NCBI GenBank assembly: GCA_001820175.1
Contig: MHOT01000022.1
Span: 1-39,554, forward strand
Origin: Candidatus Staskawiczbacteria bacterium RIFCSPHIGHO2_02_FULL_42_22
Lineage (GTDB): Bacteria > Patescibacteriota > Minisyncoccia > Minisyncoccales > Staskawiczbacteraceae
Reading direction: 5' to 3'
Length of the DNA stretch: 39,554 nt
In this document: positions 9,468-18,913 of the stretch, one piece after another
Numbering within the stretch: the first letter of the stretch is position 1
Layout: each line of letters starts with the position of its first letter
Made by a program: the position numbers and the translations under genes
The notes under the pieces: generated by a model
What the model saw: only the letters and a program-made list of their open reading frames with translations
The model's database searches: none
What the model was told of the DNA's origin: nothing

Positions 9468-10127
9468 ATGAAAAACATGGCTTGGCGCGAAAAACAAATC
9501 ATCGCGCTCTGTGAAAGCGGATATTCCGATTCAGAGATTATGGAAAAACTTGCATTGCCATTTGGTACGATAAGGTTGATAATTGAAAAACTTCTGCGCC
9601 AAGGGCGCATTAAACCCCGTCAGCGCGGCAGTAAAAAAAGTGCCTTTTGGCGAAAATTGGAAGATAGTCGCACGCAAACGATCATAATAATGATAAAAGA
9701 ACGCGCCACCCTGCAAGAAATAGCGGATCACTTCGGCTTCACTCGCCAACGAGCAAGCCAAATCATTGGATGCATTAAAGAAATGCATGGCACAACGATA
9801 CTTCTTGCAACAACAAAGTCAAGCTGGACAGTCAAAGAAGTTGCGAATGAACTTGATTTGGACATCCAGTTGATTTATACGATGCTTCATAATGGCCAGA
9901 TACCCTATCGCAAAAGAGGAAAAAATAAGTATCTTATAGACGAAGAAGGGATGCGCCTGCTGCGTGCTCACCCGCAAGCTACCGGTGAACGGATATGCCC
10001 GGTCTGCAAAAAATCATTTATTTCCCGATATAATAAACGCCTTTGTTCAAAAGAATGCTTAAAAGAGCATCGAAAACAGCGAGATAATGCGTATTCTAAA
10101 AAAAGACGCCAGACCTTGGATTCTTGA
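9468..10127 (+). CDS. Helix-turn-helix DNA-binding protein with C-terminal zinc-binding motif
   Basis: 219 aa; HTH segments, excisionase-like WTVKEVANELDLDIQLIYTMLHNGQIPYRKRGKNKYLI; CPVCKKSFISRYNKRLCSKECL; SD GGAGG 5 nt upstream. Confidence 0.75.
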   Translation: MKNMAWREKQIIALCESGYSDSEIMEKLALPFGTIRLIIEKLLRQGRIKPRQRGSKKSAFWRKLEDSRTQTIIIMIKERATLQEIADHFGFTRQRASQIIGCIKEMHGTTILLATTKSSWTVKEVANELDLDIQLIYTMLHNGQIPYRKRGKNKYLIDEEGMRLLRAHPQATGERICPVCKKSFISRYNKRLCSKECLKEHRKQRDNAYSKKRRQTLDS

Positions 10128-10167
10128 GTGAACGACAAAAACCGCGAGTGCCCTGGAAACCGCAACA

Positions 10168-10350
10168 TATGGACATCACATCCAGAAACCGCACTCCAAC
10201 TCTTGCCGGATTTGCCAATCTTTGGCAGTTTTCACAAAAAATTTGTTCGGCGTAGCTACCGGCTAGGCCTTACAAATTTTTTGCTCCAAGCCGCCCAAGA
10301 TTGCCAAACCTGCGGCGAGTTTAGTGCGGTTTCTGGATGTGATGTCCATA
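10168..10350. repeat. Large palindromic element (183 nt) with perfect 28-bp arms
   Basis: TATGGACATCACATCCAGAAACCGCACT / AGTGCGGTTTCTGGATGTGATGTCCATA; core GTTCGGCGTAGCTACCGGC. Confidence 0.9.
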
Positions 10351-10357
10351 ACCACAC

Positions 10358-10391
10358 AAGCGAAAGTCAGCCCATACTTTCGCTTTTTTTA
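10358..10391 (+). terminator. Intrinsic terminator downstream of HTH gene and palindrome
   Basis: AAGCGAAAGTcagcccatACTTTCGCTTTTTTT. Confidence 0.7.
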
Positions 10392-10441
10392 TGTAAAAGA
10401 TGGTGAATTATGAATTACAAAGTAACCCCTCACAACCCCAT

Positions 10442-10507
10442 CGTCATTGCGAGGCGCACCGAAGCAATCTAGATTGCCGCGTCGCCTGCGGGCTCCTCGC
10501 AATGACG
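10442..10507. repeat. CGTCATTGCGAG-family palindromic repeat
   Basis: CGTCATTGCGAGGCGC...GCAATCTAGATTGC...CTCCTCGCAATGACG. Confidence 0.85.
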
Positions 10508-10603
10508 ATTCTTACTCGGGATGGTGAGGTGGTACGGGGTAGGGGTAACTGCTTACACTTCTCCAATCCTACGTAGGAGTGTGACGGGTTACAGTAAAAA
10601 TGC

Positions 10604-10631
10604 TTGACATTTCTATAAAATAATATATAAA
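10604..10631 (+). promoter_or_regulatory. Sigma70-type promoter for 10690 gene
   Basis: TTGACA - 16 nt - TATAAA. Confidence 0.6.
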
Positions 10632-10689
10632 GGGTAATCATGCCTAACGTAATGGGTATGAAAATAGCACCTTTTCTGGGAGATCGACT

Positions 10690-11064
10690 GTGAAAAGGAT
10701 CCTGACAATCATCAAGTATGTAATTGAAGCCATTCTTCTTTTAGGGGTAATTGGAATAACTGCATGGAACGCCTATAATGAACAATGGATTTGGTTTACC
10801 ATATTCTTTTTTATCTCTGCCTGGCTTCTAATTGAGATCGCCGATCTCTTGCTAAGGAAAAGCTTTTGGTTACGATTACTGTTTGCAGTAGTCGCCATTT
10901 CAGTGGCATTTATCGGAACAACCTATGATGAAGTAGCGCAAATACCGATGGTGTTCCTAATAGGTGCTTTAATGGCTCATAAACTACTAAAGTGGATTCT
11001 TAGGTTAATGGTTCATCGTAGCGAAGGCAGGAAAACTCGCCCAGAGGAATCCGAACAAGAGTAA
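10690..11064 (+). CDS. Small multi-TM membrane protein
   Basis: 124 aa, GTG start, 3-4 hydrophobic segments, own promoter and terminator. Confidence 0.6.
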   Translation: MKRILTIIKYVIEAILLLGVIGITAWNAYNEQWIWFTIFFFISAWLLIEIADLLLRKSFWLRLLFAVVAISVAFIGTTYDEVAQIPMVFLIGALMAHKLLKWILRLMVHRSEGRKTRPEESEQE

Positions 11065-11076
11065 AGCTACTCAAAG

Positions 11077-11109
11077 CCCGTTTTGCATCAGCGAAACGGG
11101 CACTTTTTT
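11077..11109 (+). terminator. Intrinsic terminator
   Basis: GCCCGTTTTGCATCAGCGAAACGGGCACTTTTTTT. Confidence 0.85.
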
Positions 11110-11148
11110 TACCTATAAATGAGCACACCAACCGGTTGGCGTATTCAT

Positions 11149-12852
11149 TTAGGGAGCTATCTGGTAATCCGGCGGGATTTGCCAGTAATTAATAATGTAC
11201 TGCGCCAATTTTTTAAAAATAGGAACCGCTGACAATGCGGACTTGGGAACCTTGGGATCGTCCAATTTTACCAAGATTAAAAACTGGGGTGCCAGCGCCG
11301 GGCCGTATCCAATAAAACTCTGGATGGTTTTGTCGGCGTAGTACCCCTTTTTATTTTCATAAGGCACTTGGGCGGTTCCCGTTTTTCCGGCCAGGTAATA
11401 TCCGTGAATTTTAGCCCCGTCGCCAAATCCGCGCTCAACTACGTTAATAAGCATTTTATTTACCTCTGCAGCCGTTTGTTTTGAAATGACCCCTGATGAA
11501 ATTTCCGGACGCATTACCTCTTGATCGGTGCCATGCACAATTTTCTCCACCATGTAGGGTTTTACCATGTTGCCGCCATTGGCAAATACGGAAAACGCCC
11601 GAACCAACTGGATGGGCGTCATTTCTATTCCCTGGCCAAATGAAGCGGTGGCAAACCCAAAATTCGATCCGCCTTTTAATAGTTCATTTCTCGAAGCAAC
11701 CTCCCCCTGCAAGTCCACTCCGGTTTTTTTATTAAACCCCAATTTTTCTAGGTATCCGGTAAAAGTGTCGTGCGGGATCAGCGATGAAAGAAATACCGCA
11801 CCCGTGTTAATGGATTTTTCCAAAATACCCGTCATAGTTTGCGTGCCATACTTTTCATGGTTGAAATTCGAAACCGTATCCGGGCCAATGGTTACCGACC
11901 CAGTATCAACAAAGGTGGTATCGGGAGTAATTTTATGCTCCTCAAACGCCATAGCCATGGTAAAGGGCTTGAATACCGACCCGGGTTCAAACAGTTTTTG
12001 AACAGCCGAATTCTGGAAAATTCCCAGATCGGTCTCCTTTGAATAGTTATTCAAGTTAAATGAGGGAAAATTAGCCATGGCCAAAATTCTGCCCGAATCG
12101 GGCTTTACGACAATAACTTGTCCCGACTGTATGTTGATATTTTTATGGGCTTCGGCCAGCAGTGCTTCGGCCTGGAATTGGATATTGTAGTCAAGGGTCA
12201 AGTAGAGGTCCGACCCGTTTAAATCAAAATTCTTTTCTGAATTAATGATAGCCAAACCCCTTCTGTCTTCGTAAATCCCCTCCTTGCCCGCAAGAAGGGT
12301 TTCGTAGTACCCCTCAAGCCCATACTGACCGGTTGAGGCGCCGCCAAAAAACCCCACCACCTGAGACGCCATGCTTGCCTGGGGGTAAAAAACACGTGTT
12401 TCCTTTTCTAAATATACCCCTTCGATATCTGCATTTTTTATATCCTCGATTTCTTCTTGTGATAGATCTTTTTTTATGATTACGTAAGAATTATTTTGTT
12501 CAAATTTTGCCGTAATGGTCGCTGGCAACACCCCAATACTGTTGGCAAGCGATAGGGCCGCCGCTTCATTATCTTTTATTTTTTTAGGAACCGCTACAAC
12601 AAAAAAAACGTCTTTATTGACGGCAAGGCCTTTTTTATCCCCTCGGCTAATACTACCCTGGGTCTCTTTACTATTGGAAAAAAATATTTCACCACGATCC
12701 CCTTTAACTTCTTTAAAGCCGACCTGCTGGCCCAATGCAGCCGCTTGATAGAATTTATGCGCTACTACTTGCAAATAAAATAAACGGCTAAGAAGGATAG
12801 CCGCTGTGATGACCGCGAATGATAGAAATAGTGCTAAGCGCCAGCGCTTCAA
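11149..12852 (-). CDS. ftsI: Penicillin-binding protein 2 / FtsI-type peptidoglycan transpeptidase
   Basis: 567 aa; EPGSVFKPFTMAMAFEE (SxxK), SINTGAVFLS, AGKTGTAQVPYENKKGYY (KTG). Confidence 0.9.
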   Translation of the reverse strand: MKRWRLALFLSFAVITAAILLSRLFYLQVVAHKFYQAAALGQQVGFKEVKGDRGEIFFSNSKETQGSISRGDKKGLAVNKDVFFVVAVPKKIKDNEAAALSLANSIGVLPATITAKFEQNNSYVIIKKDLSQEEIEDIKNADIEGVYLEKETRVFYPQASMASQVVGFFGGASTGQYGLEGYYETLLAGKEGIYEDRRGLAIINSEKNFDLNGSDLYLTLDYNIQFQAEALLAEAHKNINIQSGQVIVVKPDSGRILAMANFPSFNLNNYSKETDLGIFQNSAVQKLFEPGSVFKPFTMAMAFEEHKITPDTTFVDTGSVTIGPDTVSNFNHEKYGTQTMTGILEKSINTGAVFLSSLIPHDTFTGYLEKLGFNKKTGVDLQGEVASRNELLKGGSNFGFATASFGQGIEMTPIQLVRAFSVFANGGNMVKPYMVEKIVHGTDQEVMRPEISSGVISKQTAAEVNKMLINVVERGFGDGAKIHGYYLAGKTGTAQVPYENKKGYYADKTIQSFIGYGPALAPQFLILVKLDDPKVPKSALSAVPIFKKLAQYIINYWQIPPDYQIAP

Positions 12853-12927
12853 CGTTATGAAACATGGAACATGGAACTTGGAACAAGTGACACGTTGTTA
12901 TGTGTTCTATGTTTCATGTTTTATGAT

Positions 12928-13287
12928 TTACTTGGCTTTTGCCAGTGAATTTTGTAAAATTTGGATATAGGAAATAGTAGTTGTCTTTTCAAAGCCGAGG
13001 TCTTTTGCCTGTTGCATAGTATTTCCCAAAAAACTGGATTCGGTAAAATGGGTTTGGGCTTCCCGATTTTGGGCCATCAGCACCTCTATTTTTTTATTGG
13101 CACTTTTGATGGTATACGCTCCTTTGATTAATTGATTGACCATAACAATATAGTATACCACCAATAACAGAGAAGCCAGTAATGCCAGGGCATACGCTAA
13201 TTTCCAGGGAACTTTTATGGCATAATTTCCGGTTCTGATTTTTTTTTGTAGCGCCCGATAAGGGATGGCTAGGATAGCAGTTGACAT
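12928..13287 (-). CDS. FtsL-like cell-division membrane protein
   Basis: 119 aa, one TM plus coiled coil, between rsmH and ftsI in dcw order. Confidence 0.65.
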   Translation of the reverse strand: MSTAILAIPYRALQKKIRTGNYAIKVPWKLAYALALLASLLLVVYYIVMVNQLIKGAYTIKSANKKIEVLMAQNREAQTHFTESSFLGNTMQQAKDLGFEKTTTISYIQILQNSLAKAK

Positions 13288-13379
13288 AATACTTTTGCTT
13301 CGTAAAAGAAATTCTAAATTCTAATTTCTAAATTCTAAAACGGTTTAGGATTTAGAGTTTAAGATTTAGGATTTCATAT

Positions 13380-14291
13380 TTATAATTTTATTACGGCTCT
13401 TAATTTCGCTGATCTGGCCCTTGGGTTTACTAGGACCTCGGCATCGGAAGCCATAATCGGTTTTTTAGTTAATATTTTTACAATTCCCTCCTCCGCCCTT
13501 TCTTTAAAAAAATTTTTAATTATCCTGTCTTCTAAAGAATGGAATGCTATGATGACCAATCGACCCCCGGGCTCCAATATTGAAAGCACAAGCGGCAGTG
13601 CCTTAGCCAAACTTCCCAATTCGTCATTTACCGCAATACGCAATGCCTGAAATGTCCTTGTCGCACAATGAATTTTGCCGTGGTGAAACTTTCTTGGAAT
13701 TGCCCTTTCGAGCACTGCTACCAATTGAAGCGTTGTTTCAATTTTTTTTATTTTTCTTTGAGTAATTATTTCTTTTGCAATGCGTTTTGCAAATGACTCT
13801 TCTCCAAATTCTTCCAATATTCTTTTAAGGTCACTTTCTGAATATTCGTTTACTATTTTTTTTGCCGTCAATTCGTTTAGAATTTGGGATTTAGGATTTA
13901 GAATTTCACTGTCATACCTCATGTCTAGCGCTTCGTCTTTGTTAAAAGAAAATCCCTTTTTTGAATCTTCCAGGTGCCAGGATGAATACCCCAAGTCTAG
14001 CAACATGCCACTAACTGGCCCAAACTGCACACGCTCAACAATATTTTTGACATTCACATACGAATCATGCACCAACACGACCCTGTGCCCAAAATATTTC
14101 ATCTCTGATTTAGCATTTTCTATTTGAGTCGCATCTTTATCAATTCCTAATAGTTTCCCGTCTGGCGATGTTTTTTGTAAAATAGTTAACGCATGCCCGC
14201 CCTGACCAACCGTGCCATCAATGAAATTTTCATTAGGATTAGGGGATAAATATTCTAATACTTCATTGGTAAGAACGGGAACGTGCATCAT
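13380..14291 (-). CDS. rsmH: 16S rRNA (cytosine1402-N4)-methyltransferase RsmH
   Basis: MMHVPVLTNEVLEYLSP; DGTVGQGGHALTIL; LDLGYSSWHLED; HSLEDRIIKNFF. Confidence 0.95.
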   Translation of the reverse strand: MMHVPVLTNEVLEYLSPNPNENFIDGTVGQGGHALTILQKTSPDGKLLGIDKDATQIENAKSEMKYFGHRVVLVHDSYVNVKNIVERVQFGPVSGMLLDLGYSSWHLEDSKKGFSFNKDEALDMRYDSEILNPKSQILNELTAKKIVNEYSESDLKRILEEFGEESFAKRIAKEIITQRKIKKIETTLQLVAVLERAIPRKFHHGKIHCATRTFQALRIAVNDELGSLAKALPLVLSILEPGGRLVIIAFHSLEDRIIKNFFKERAEEGIVKILTKKPIMASDAEVLVNPRARSAKLRAVIKL

Positions 14292-14459
14292 AATTTGAAA
14301 TTTGAAATTTACAATTTGAAATCAATTTGAAAAAAAGAGAATTTGAAATAATTGAACCGCGCCGTAACGTTTTAAAATTTAATCATTTAAAATTCAAGTA
14401 TTGATTTCAAATGCACTTGCGAGGAGCACCTTCGGGTGCAGCAAATTGTAAATTTCAAA

Positions 14460-14891
14460 TTAAATACCCAGGGGTCCCAGCTTCGAAACCATTTCCTCGA
14501 CTCCTTTTTCCGCGTTTTTCGAATAATCATTCCACTTTTGCTGGTCCCATATTTCCAGACGATTTGATAATCCGCAAACAACCACATTCTTTTTTAGTCC
14601 CCCATACTCTTTTAAATAATCCGGAATTAAAATGCGTCCTAACTTATCCAGTGCGACCTCCATGGCGCTGGCCAATAAGTGGCGCGCGAAACTTCGGGCC
14701 TCGCCCTGCGAAACCGGTAAATTAGCTAATTTCTGCGACATAATCTCCCATTCTTTTTCAGTGTATACTACTAGACAATTTTCAACTCCCTTGGTAATAA
14801 TCACCTTGCCTCCCAACTCTCCCCTAAACTTAATAGGCAGTGCCAATCGTTTTTTTATATCAATAGTATGCTGATATTGACCAATAAGCAT
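14460..14891 (-). CDS. mraZ: Transcriptional regulator MraZ
   Basis: 143 aa; GQYQHTIDIKKRLALPIKFR; SAMEVALDKLGRILIPDYLKEY. Confidence 0.95.
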   Translation of the reverse strand: MLIGQYQHTIDIKKRLALPIKFRGELGGKVIITKGVENCLVVYTEKEWEIMSQKLANLPVSQGEARSFARHLLASAMEVALDKLGRILIPDYLKEYGGLKKNVVVCGLSNRLEIWDQQKWNDYSKNAEKGVEEMVSKLGPLGI

Positions 14892-15016
14892 TTAAAGATG
14901 CAACTATTAACATTTGACAATTGACATGTGACAGCTAACCAACGGCGACGTCGGTTGTCAAAGGTCAATTGTCACTGGTTAATTGTCGCTTATAAGTTTT
15001 CCACAGATAACTTAAC

Positions 15017-15050
15017 TTCTCCCACTCTTATCCACTTTCATCCACTACAC
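15017..15050 (-). promoter_or_regulatory. MraZ-box operator
   Basis: Minus strand AGTGGATGAA-AGTGGATAAG-AGTGGGAGAA: three 10-bp direct repeats upstream of mraZ. Confidence 0.75.
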
Positions 15051-15054
15051 TATA

Positions 15055-15084
15055 TTTATAACTTATTAGCGGCACTTACGTCAA
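15055..15084 (-). promoter_or_regulatory. Sigma70-type promoter of mraZ operon
   Basis: TTGACG - 18 nt - TATAAA immediately upstream of MraZ boxes. Confidence 0.65.
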
Positions 15085-15300
15085 CCACAAACAAAAAATA
15101 CCTTATTTGAACTTAAAATAAGGTAATTATCCACAGCTTATCAATACTCCATTTTTACCATTTATGGATAAATCCCAAAAACCACCATTTCCCACTTTTA
15201 ATTAATTTTTGGCGAATAATATTTAGGCCTTAATTCCCTAAACACGCCACTTCCCTCCACGTTGCCACGAATGCGCCAATCAGTTGGCGTGTTTACAAGA

Positions 15301-15340
15301 TTTTACCGAAAAATTCACGATCGTGAATTTTTCGGTAAAA
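15301..15340. repeat. 40-bp perfect palindrome
   Basis: TTTTACCGAAAAATTCACGATCGTGAATTTTTCGGTAAAA. Confidence 0.95.
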
Positions 15341-15408
15341 GATTTTTAAGGTGACTAAAAAATCCCTTGTTTAAGGGATTCTTTAAACCATACTTTGTCG
15401 CATAATAA

Positions 15409-18048
15409 CTATTCGGGCGTGACTGGTTGGTTTTTTACAATACTAAAATCATCCGGATGAATTTCGATCACATCGCCCTTGGTAATAGTGCCGGCTAAGA
15501 GCGCCTCGGCAATAACGCTTTCTAATTTATCCTGAATCACCCTTCGCATCTGGCGAGCTCCGAATTCCGGCCGGTACGACAACTCCACTAATTTTTCTTT
15601 CAATGTATCGGTGATGGTAAAATCGATTTCTTTTTCCTTAAGATTTTTTTGCAAGCCCAATAAATGCAACTTTGCAATATCTATTAAATTATCTTTGGTT
15701 AAGGGATGAAAAAACACAGTGGCATCAAAACGATTGACAAATTCCGGCTTAAAAACGCCCTGCGAAAATAAGGTATCTAAAATAACATCTTTTTCTATGG
15801 TTTTCCCCGCTTCTGTCTGGCTAAAAATCAGTTCCGCGCCAGCATTTGATGTGCAAATAATAATAGTATCGGTAAAAACCACTTTTCGGCCCTGCCCATC
15901 AGTGATGGACCCCTCATCAAACACCTGTAAAAACAAATTTAAAATATTGGGGTGGGCTTTTTCTATTTCGTCAAGCAATACCAAAGAAAAAGGATTCTCG
16001 CGCACCGGCGTCGTCAAAAGACCCTGTTCCTCCACGGGCACCACTCCGCCGATGAGCCGAACAATATCAGGTACCGACTGAAATTCCGACATGTCTAATC
16101 GAATCATCTTTTCGGCGCCTTGATCTTGGGGTTTTTGGTCAATATGTCCTGCCATTTGGCCGAAATAAATTTGGGCCAGGGCTTTGGCGGTCTCGGTTTT
16201 TCCCACGCCCGTAGGACCCAAAAATAAGAATACCCCCATGGGCCTCTTTTTTGAACCAAGACCCGAACGGGATCGGCGCAGAGCAATGGCAATTTCTTTT
16301 ACGGCCTCTTCTTGGTTGACAATTCTCTGGTGAATTAAGTTTTCTAAGTCCAAGAGCACTGATTTTTCTTTAAATTCCATCTTCCCTACCGGAATTTTGG
16401 TCTTTTCGGAAATTATCTTGGCCACATGAGTGGGTGCCAGCAGTTTAAGCTGCCGGTTGCCCAATGAAAAATCTTTTAGGTTGGCCAAGTGTACTGCCGA
16501 TTCTTCAAGCACATCAATGGCCTTTTTGGGAAACGGCGTACTGGGAAAATACCTTGCGGTCAAATTAATAATTTCCCTGATGGCCGGATAGGTAATTAAG
16601 ATATGGTGCTTTTTTTCCAGCGCCGGTACCAGGTTTTGCAAAATTATAATGGTTTCAAATTCAGAAACCTCCTCTACTTCAATTTTTTTAAACATTTCCA
16701 AAAACGAAGGGTTTTGTTCCAAGTGGCGATGCAAGTCCTCAAAAGAAGTAACACCAACAAAATGGAAGCCAGGCATGGCCAAATATTTGCCAAGCATCGC
16801 CGACACATTGGTTTGGGCGATGCCTGGGGCTTGTTGGCCGATAAACTGGTCTATTTGATCAACCACCAAAATAACGTTGCCCGCCGCCAAGACCTCTTTT
16901 AAAATTTGATCCAAGGTTTGCTCAAGCGCCTCTTGGCCTTGAATTTGGGAAACCAAGGCAACCATATTTAATTCCACTACCCGTTTTCCTTTTAATTCGG
17001 CAACCCCCGTGCCAAGCCAGCAGCGCCGCGCCAGCGCATGCACGATGCTCTTGCGACCCACCCCATGCTCTCCCACAATGAGGGCATTGCCATCATGCGA
17101 CTCGATTAATGCCATTTCCACCTCTTCAACTTCTTTTGTGTGCCCCACGATTTCTTGAAAGATATCACGGCTTACCACTTTTCTCCAATCAACCGAAAAT
17201 GCATCCAAGGTAACGGTAAAGCCCGATGCAAAATCCCTACCCAACGACCCCAAGGTAGCCAAATTTTCCCGCGACCACACTTCGTTATTTTTTGCTATTT
17301 TTTTCTCAAGCGCTCCCTGCCAGGCAGTCAGATTTTCCACATCCTGCAACTTTAAATCGTGATCCGAGAGCACCTTTTTAAAAAATTCGTCATGGGCGGC
17401 CAGGCCCAAAAAAAGCTCCCGCTCCCCGATGTGGTCGCCCTGCCACACTGCCGCCGCATTGGCGGCGGCCAGAACGGCTTTTTTAAAGTCGTCCGAAATA
17501 GAGATATTAAATTCCTCATCATACTGCTGTTTTTCCAGGTAATTTTTCAATTCTGCCTGAAGTTTTTTAACATCCAACCCCAGGCGAAATATCAACACCT
17601 GACATTCCTTGCTCTCTAAAAGCAGCGTGTAAAGCAATAACCCGGAACTAGGCCCAGGTGTTTTTTTCTTGTTGCTTTTTTTAATGGTCTTCTCAATAAT
17701 TCCTGCAACCGGCAATGTTAAAAATTCCGCCAGGTTATATTTTTTAGGATTAGCCAGGGCCCTGGCCAACGGAACTGGTGTCTCTGCCTTGGTAATTTTT
17801 AACCTAACAAATAAAAAAATTTCAAAAAATACCAAGCAACCAAGAAGTAAAAAAGCACAGACGCGCACGGCAGTGTCTTCCCGCACCAATCCAAAAATGG
17901 ACAAAATACCCAGTGCCAATGAAGCAGTAAATAAGTATAAAAATAATTGACTGATAAGGCCCGCGTATTTAAATAGCGGAAAAGACCATTGCTTGTGAAG
18001 CGCGAGCGGAAGAGTATTCTTAATATTAAAATTAAATGGGGTATCCAT
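15409..18048 (-). CDS. Membrane-anchored ClpB/ClpC-type AAA+ ATPase
   Basis: 879 aa; N-terminal TMs; VGEHGVGRKSIVHALARR; FLGPTGVGKTETAKALAQ; C-terminal D2 small domain. Confidence 0.88.
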   Translation of the reverse strand: MDTPFNFNIKNTLPLALHKQWSFPLFKYAGLISQLFLYLFTASLALGILSIFGLVREDTAVRVCAFLLLGCLVFFEIFLFVRLKITKAETPVPLARALANPKKYNLAEFLTLPVAGIIEKTIKKSNKKKTPGPSSGLLLYTLLLESKECQVLIFRLGLDVKKLQAELKNYLEKQQYDEEFNISISDDFKKAVLAAANAAAVWQGDHIGERELFLGLAAHDEFFKKVLSDHDLKLQDVENLTAWQGALEKKIAKNNEVWSRENLATLGSLGRDFASGFTVTLDAFSVDWRKVVSRDIFQEIVGHTKEVEEVEMALIESHDGNALIVGEHGVGRKSIVHALARRCWLGTGVAELKGKRVVELNMVALVSQIQGQEALEQTLDQILKEVLAAGNVILVVDQIDQFIGQQAPGIAQTNVSAMLGKYLAMPGFHFVGVTSFEDLHRHLEQNPSFLEMFKKIEVEEVSEFETIIILQNLVPALEKKHHILITYPAIREIINLTARYFPSTPFPKKAIDVLEESAVHLANLKDFSLGNRQLKLLAPTHVAKIISEKTKIPVGKMEFKEKSVLLDLENLIHQRIVNQEEAVKEIAIALRRSRSGLGSKKRPMGVFLFLGPTGVGKTETAKALAQIYFGQMAGHIDQKPQDQGAEKMIRLDMSEFQSVPDIVRLIGGVVPVEEQGLLTTPVRENPFSLVLLDEIEKAHPNILNLFLQVFDEGSITDGQGRKVVFTDTIIICTSNAGAELIFSQTEAGKTIEKDVILDTLFSQGVFKPEFVNRFDATVFFHPLTKDNLIDIAKLHLLGLQKNLKEKEIDFTITDTLKEKLVELSYRPEFGARQMRRVIQDKLESVIAEALLAGTITKGDVIEIHPDDFSIVKNQPVTPE

Positions 18049-18424
18049 AGATTAAAATAATTAATAATGCTATCCAAATAAGAGGCAGGGCAAACCAAAG
18101 CACCAGCGCCAAAGCGCCCAACATTAATACTAAGAATTGCCCGGCCAACCCCAATACCACCAACACCAGGCGGCACAGCGCGCCGATGAGACGGGAAAAC
18201 ACATTGGAAACAAAGGTATTAAAATACTCGCCAATGCTAAACCCCCTGGGATAGGTCCACCGGTATTTTCTCCAGGGGGAAAACAACGTAGCCAGCAGCA
18301 ATGGGGCTGAAAAAAAATCTAAAGAAAAATACAGGTAATTTTTCCAGATAGAAAACAAAAACTTTGGCATATAGTAAAAATGCCACACAAGCCACATGAC
18401 CAATAGATTTTCCTTACTATTCAT
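18032..18424 (-). CDS. Hypothetical membrane protein
   Basis: 130 aa, hydrophobic, overlaps neighbours in operon-like spacing. Confidence 0.55.
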   Translation of the reverse strand: MNSKENLLVMWLVWHFYYMPKFLFSIWKNYLYFSLDFFSAPLLLATLFSPWRKYRWTYPRGFSIGEYFNTFVSNVFSRLIGALCRLVLVVLGLAGQFLVLMLGALALVLWFALPLIWIALLIILIYGYPI

Positions 18425-18758
18425 AATGCGGTAATTTTATTAATGAAATGCCGATACTGGCTATTTTCCCGCCGCCCAGCATCAATACCCAAGCCAGTAT
18501 CATCCACGCTCCCAAATTTAAGGTGTTATTAATTAAATCCAATGGCAGAATTTTCATAAACACATTCTCCATTTGTTTTTGAACGTCAAACGCGCCCACG
18601 TTTTTATTTTCTTGGATTTTTTGGGTTTCAAATATTTGAGGAGGCAACGACTTGCCGGTAAAAATGGCGTACGTTTGGTAAAACGGAACCACAATTAACA
18701 ATAGCCCCGCCAGTAATAATATGTAGCCGATGATAATATTTAATTTTTGCAAAGCCAT
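18417..18758 (-). CDS. Hypothetical membrane protein
   Basis: 113 aa with two TM segments; 4-bp-scale overlap with downstream ORF. Confidence 0.55.
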   Translation of the reverse strand: MALQKLNIIIGYILLLAGLLLIVVPFYQTYAIFTGKSLPPQIFETQKIQENKNVGAFDVQKQMENVFMKILPLDLINNTLNLGAWMILAWVLMLGGGKIASIGISLIKLPHYE

Positions 18759-18913
18759 AATGCTTTTACTTCGTAAAAGAAATTCTAAATTCTAATCTCT
18801 AAATTCTAAATGTTCGTGAAACCCTAAATACTAAACTCTAAACTCTAAACGAACTTCGTTTTAGATTTTAGGATTTAGAATTTAGGATTTCGTAGGTATT
18901 TAGGATTTAGAGT

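Noticed and set aside
10128-10406. 92-aa plus-strand ORF
   Set aside because: Reads through the 183-nt palindrome; no coding evidence.
14990-15140. Cluster of TTATCCACA-like DnaA boxes as a possible replication origin
   Set aside because: Only one perfect box (~15127); the others overlap the GTGG repeats that are better explained as MraZ boxes, and no dnaA/dnaN is nearby.
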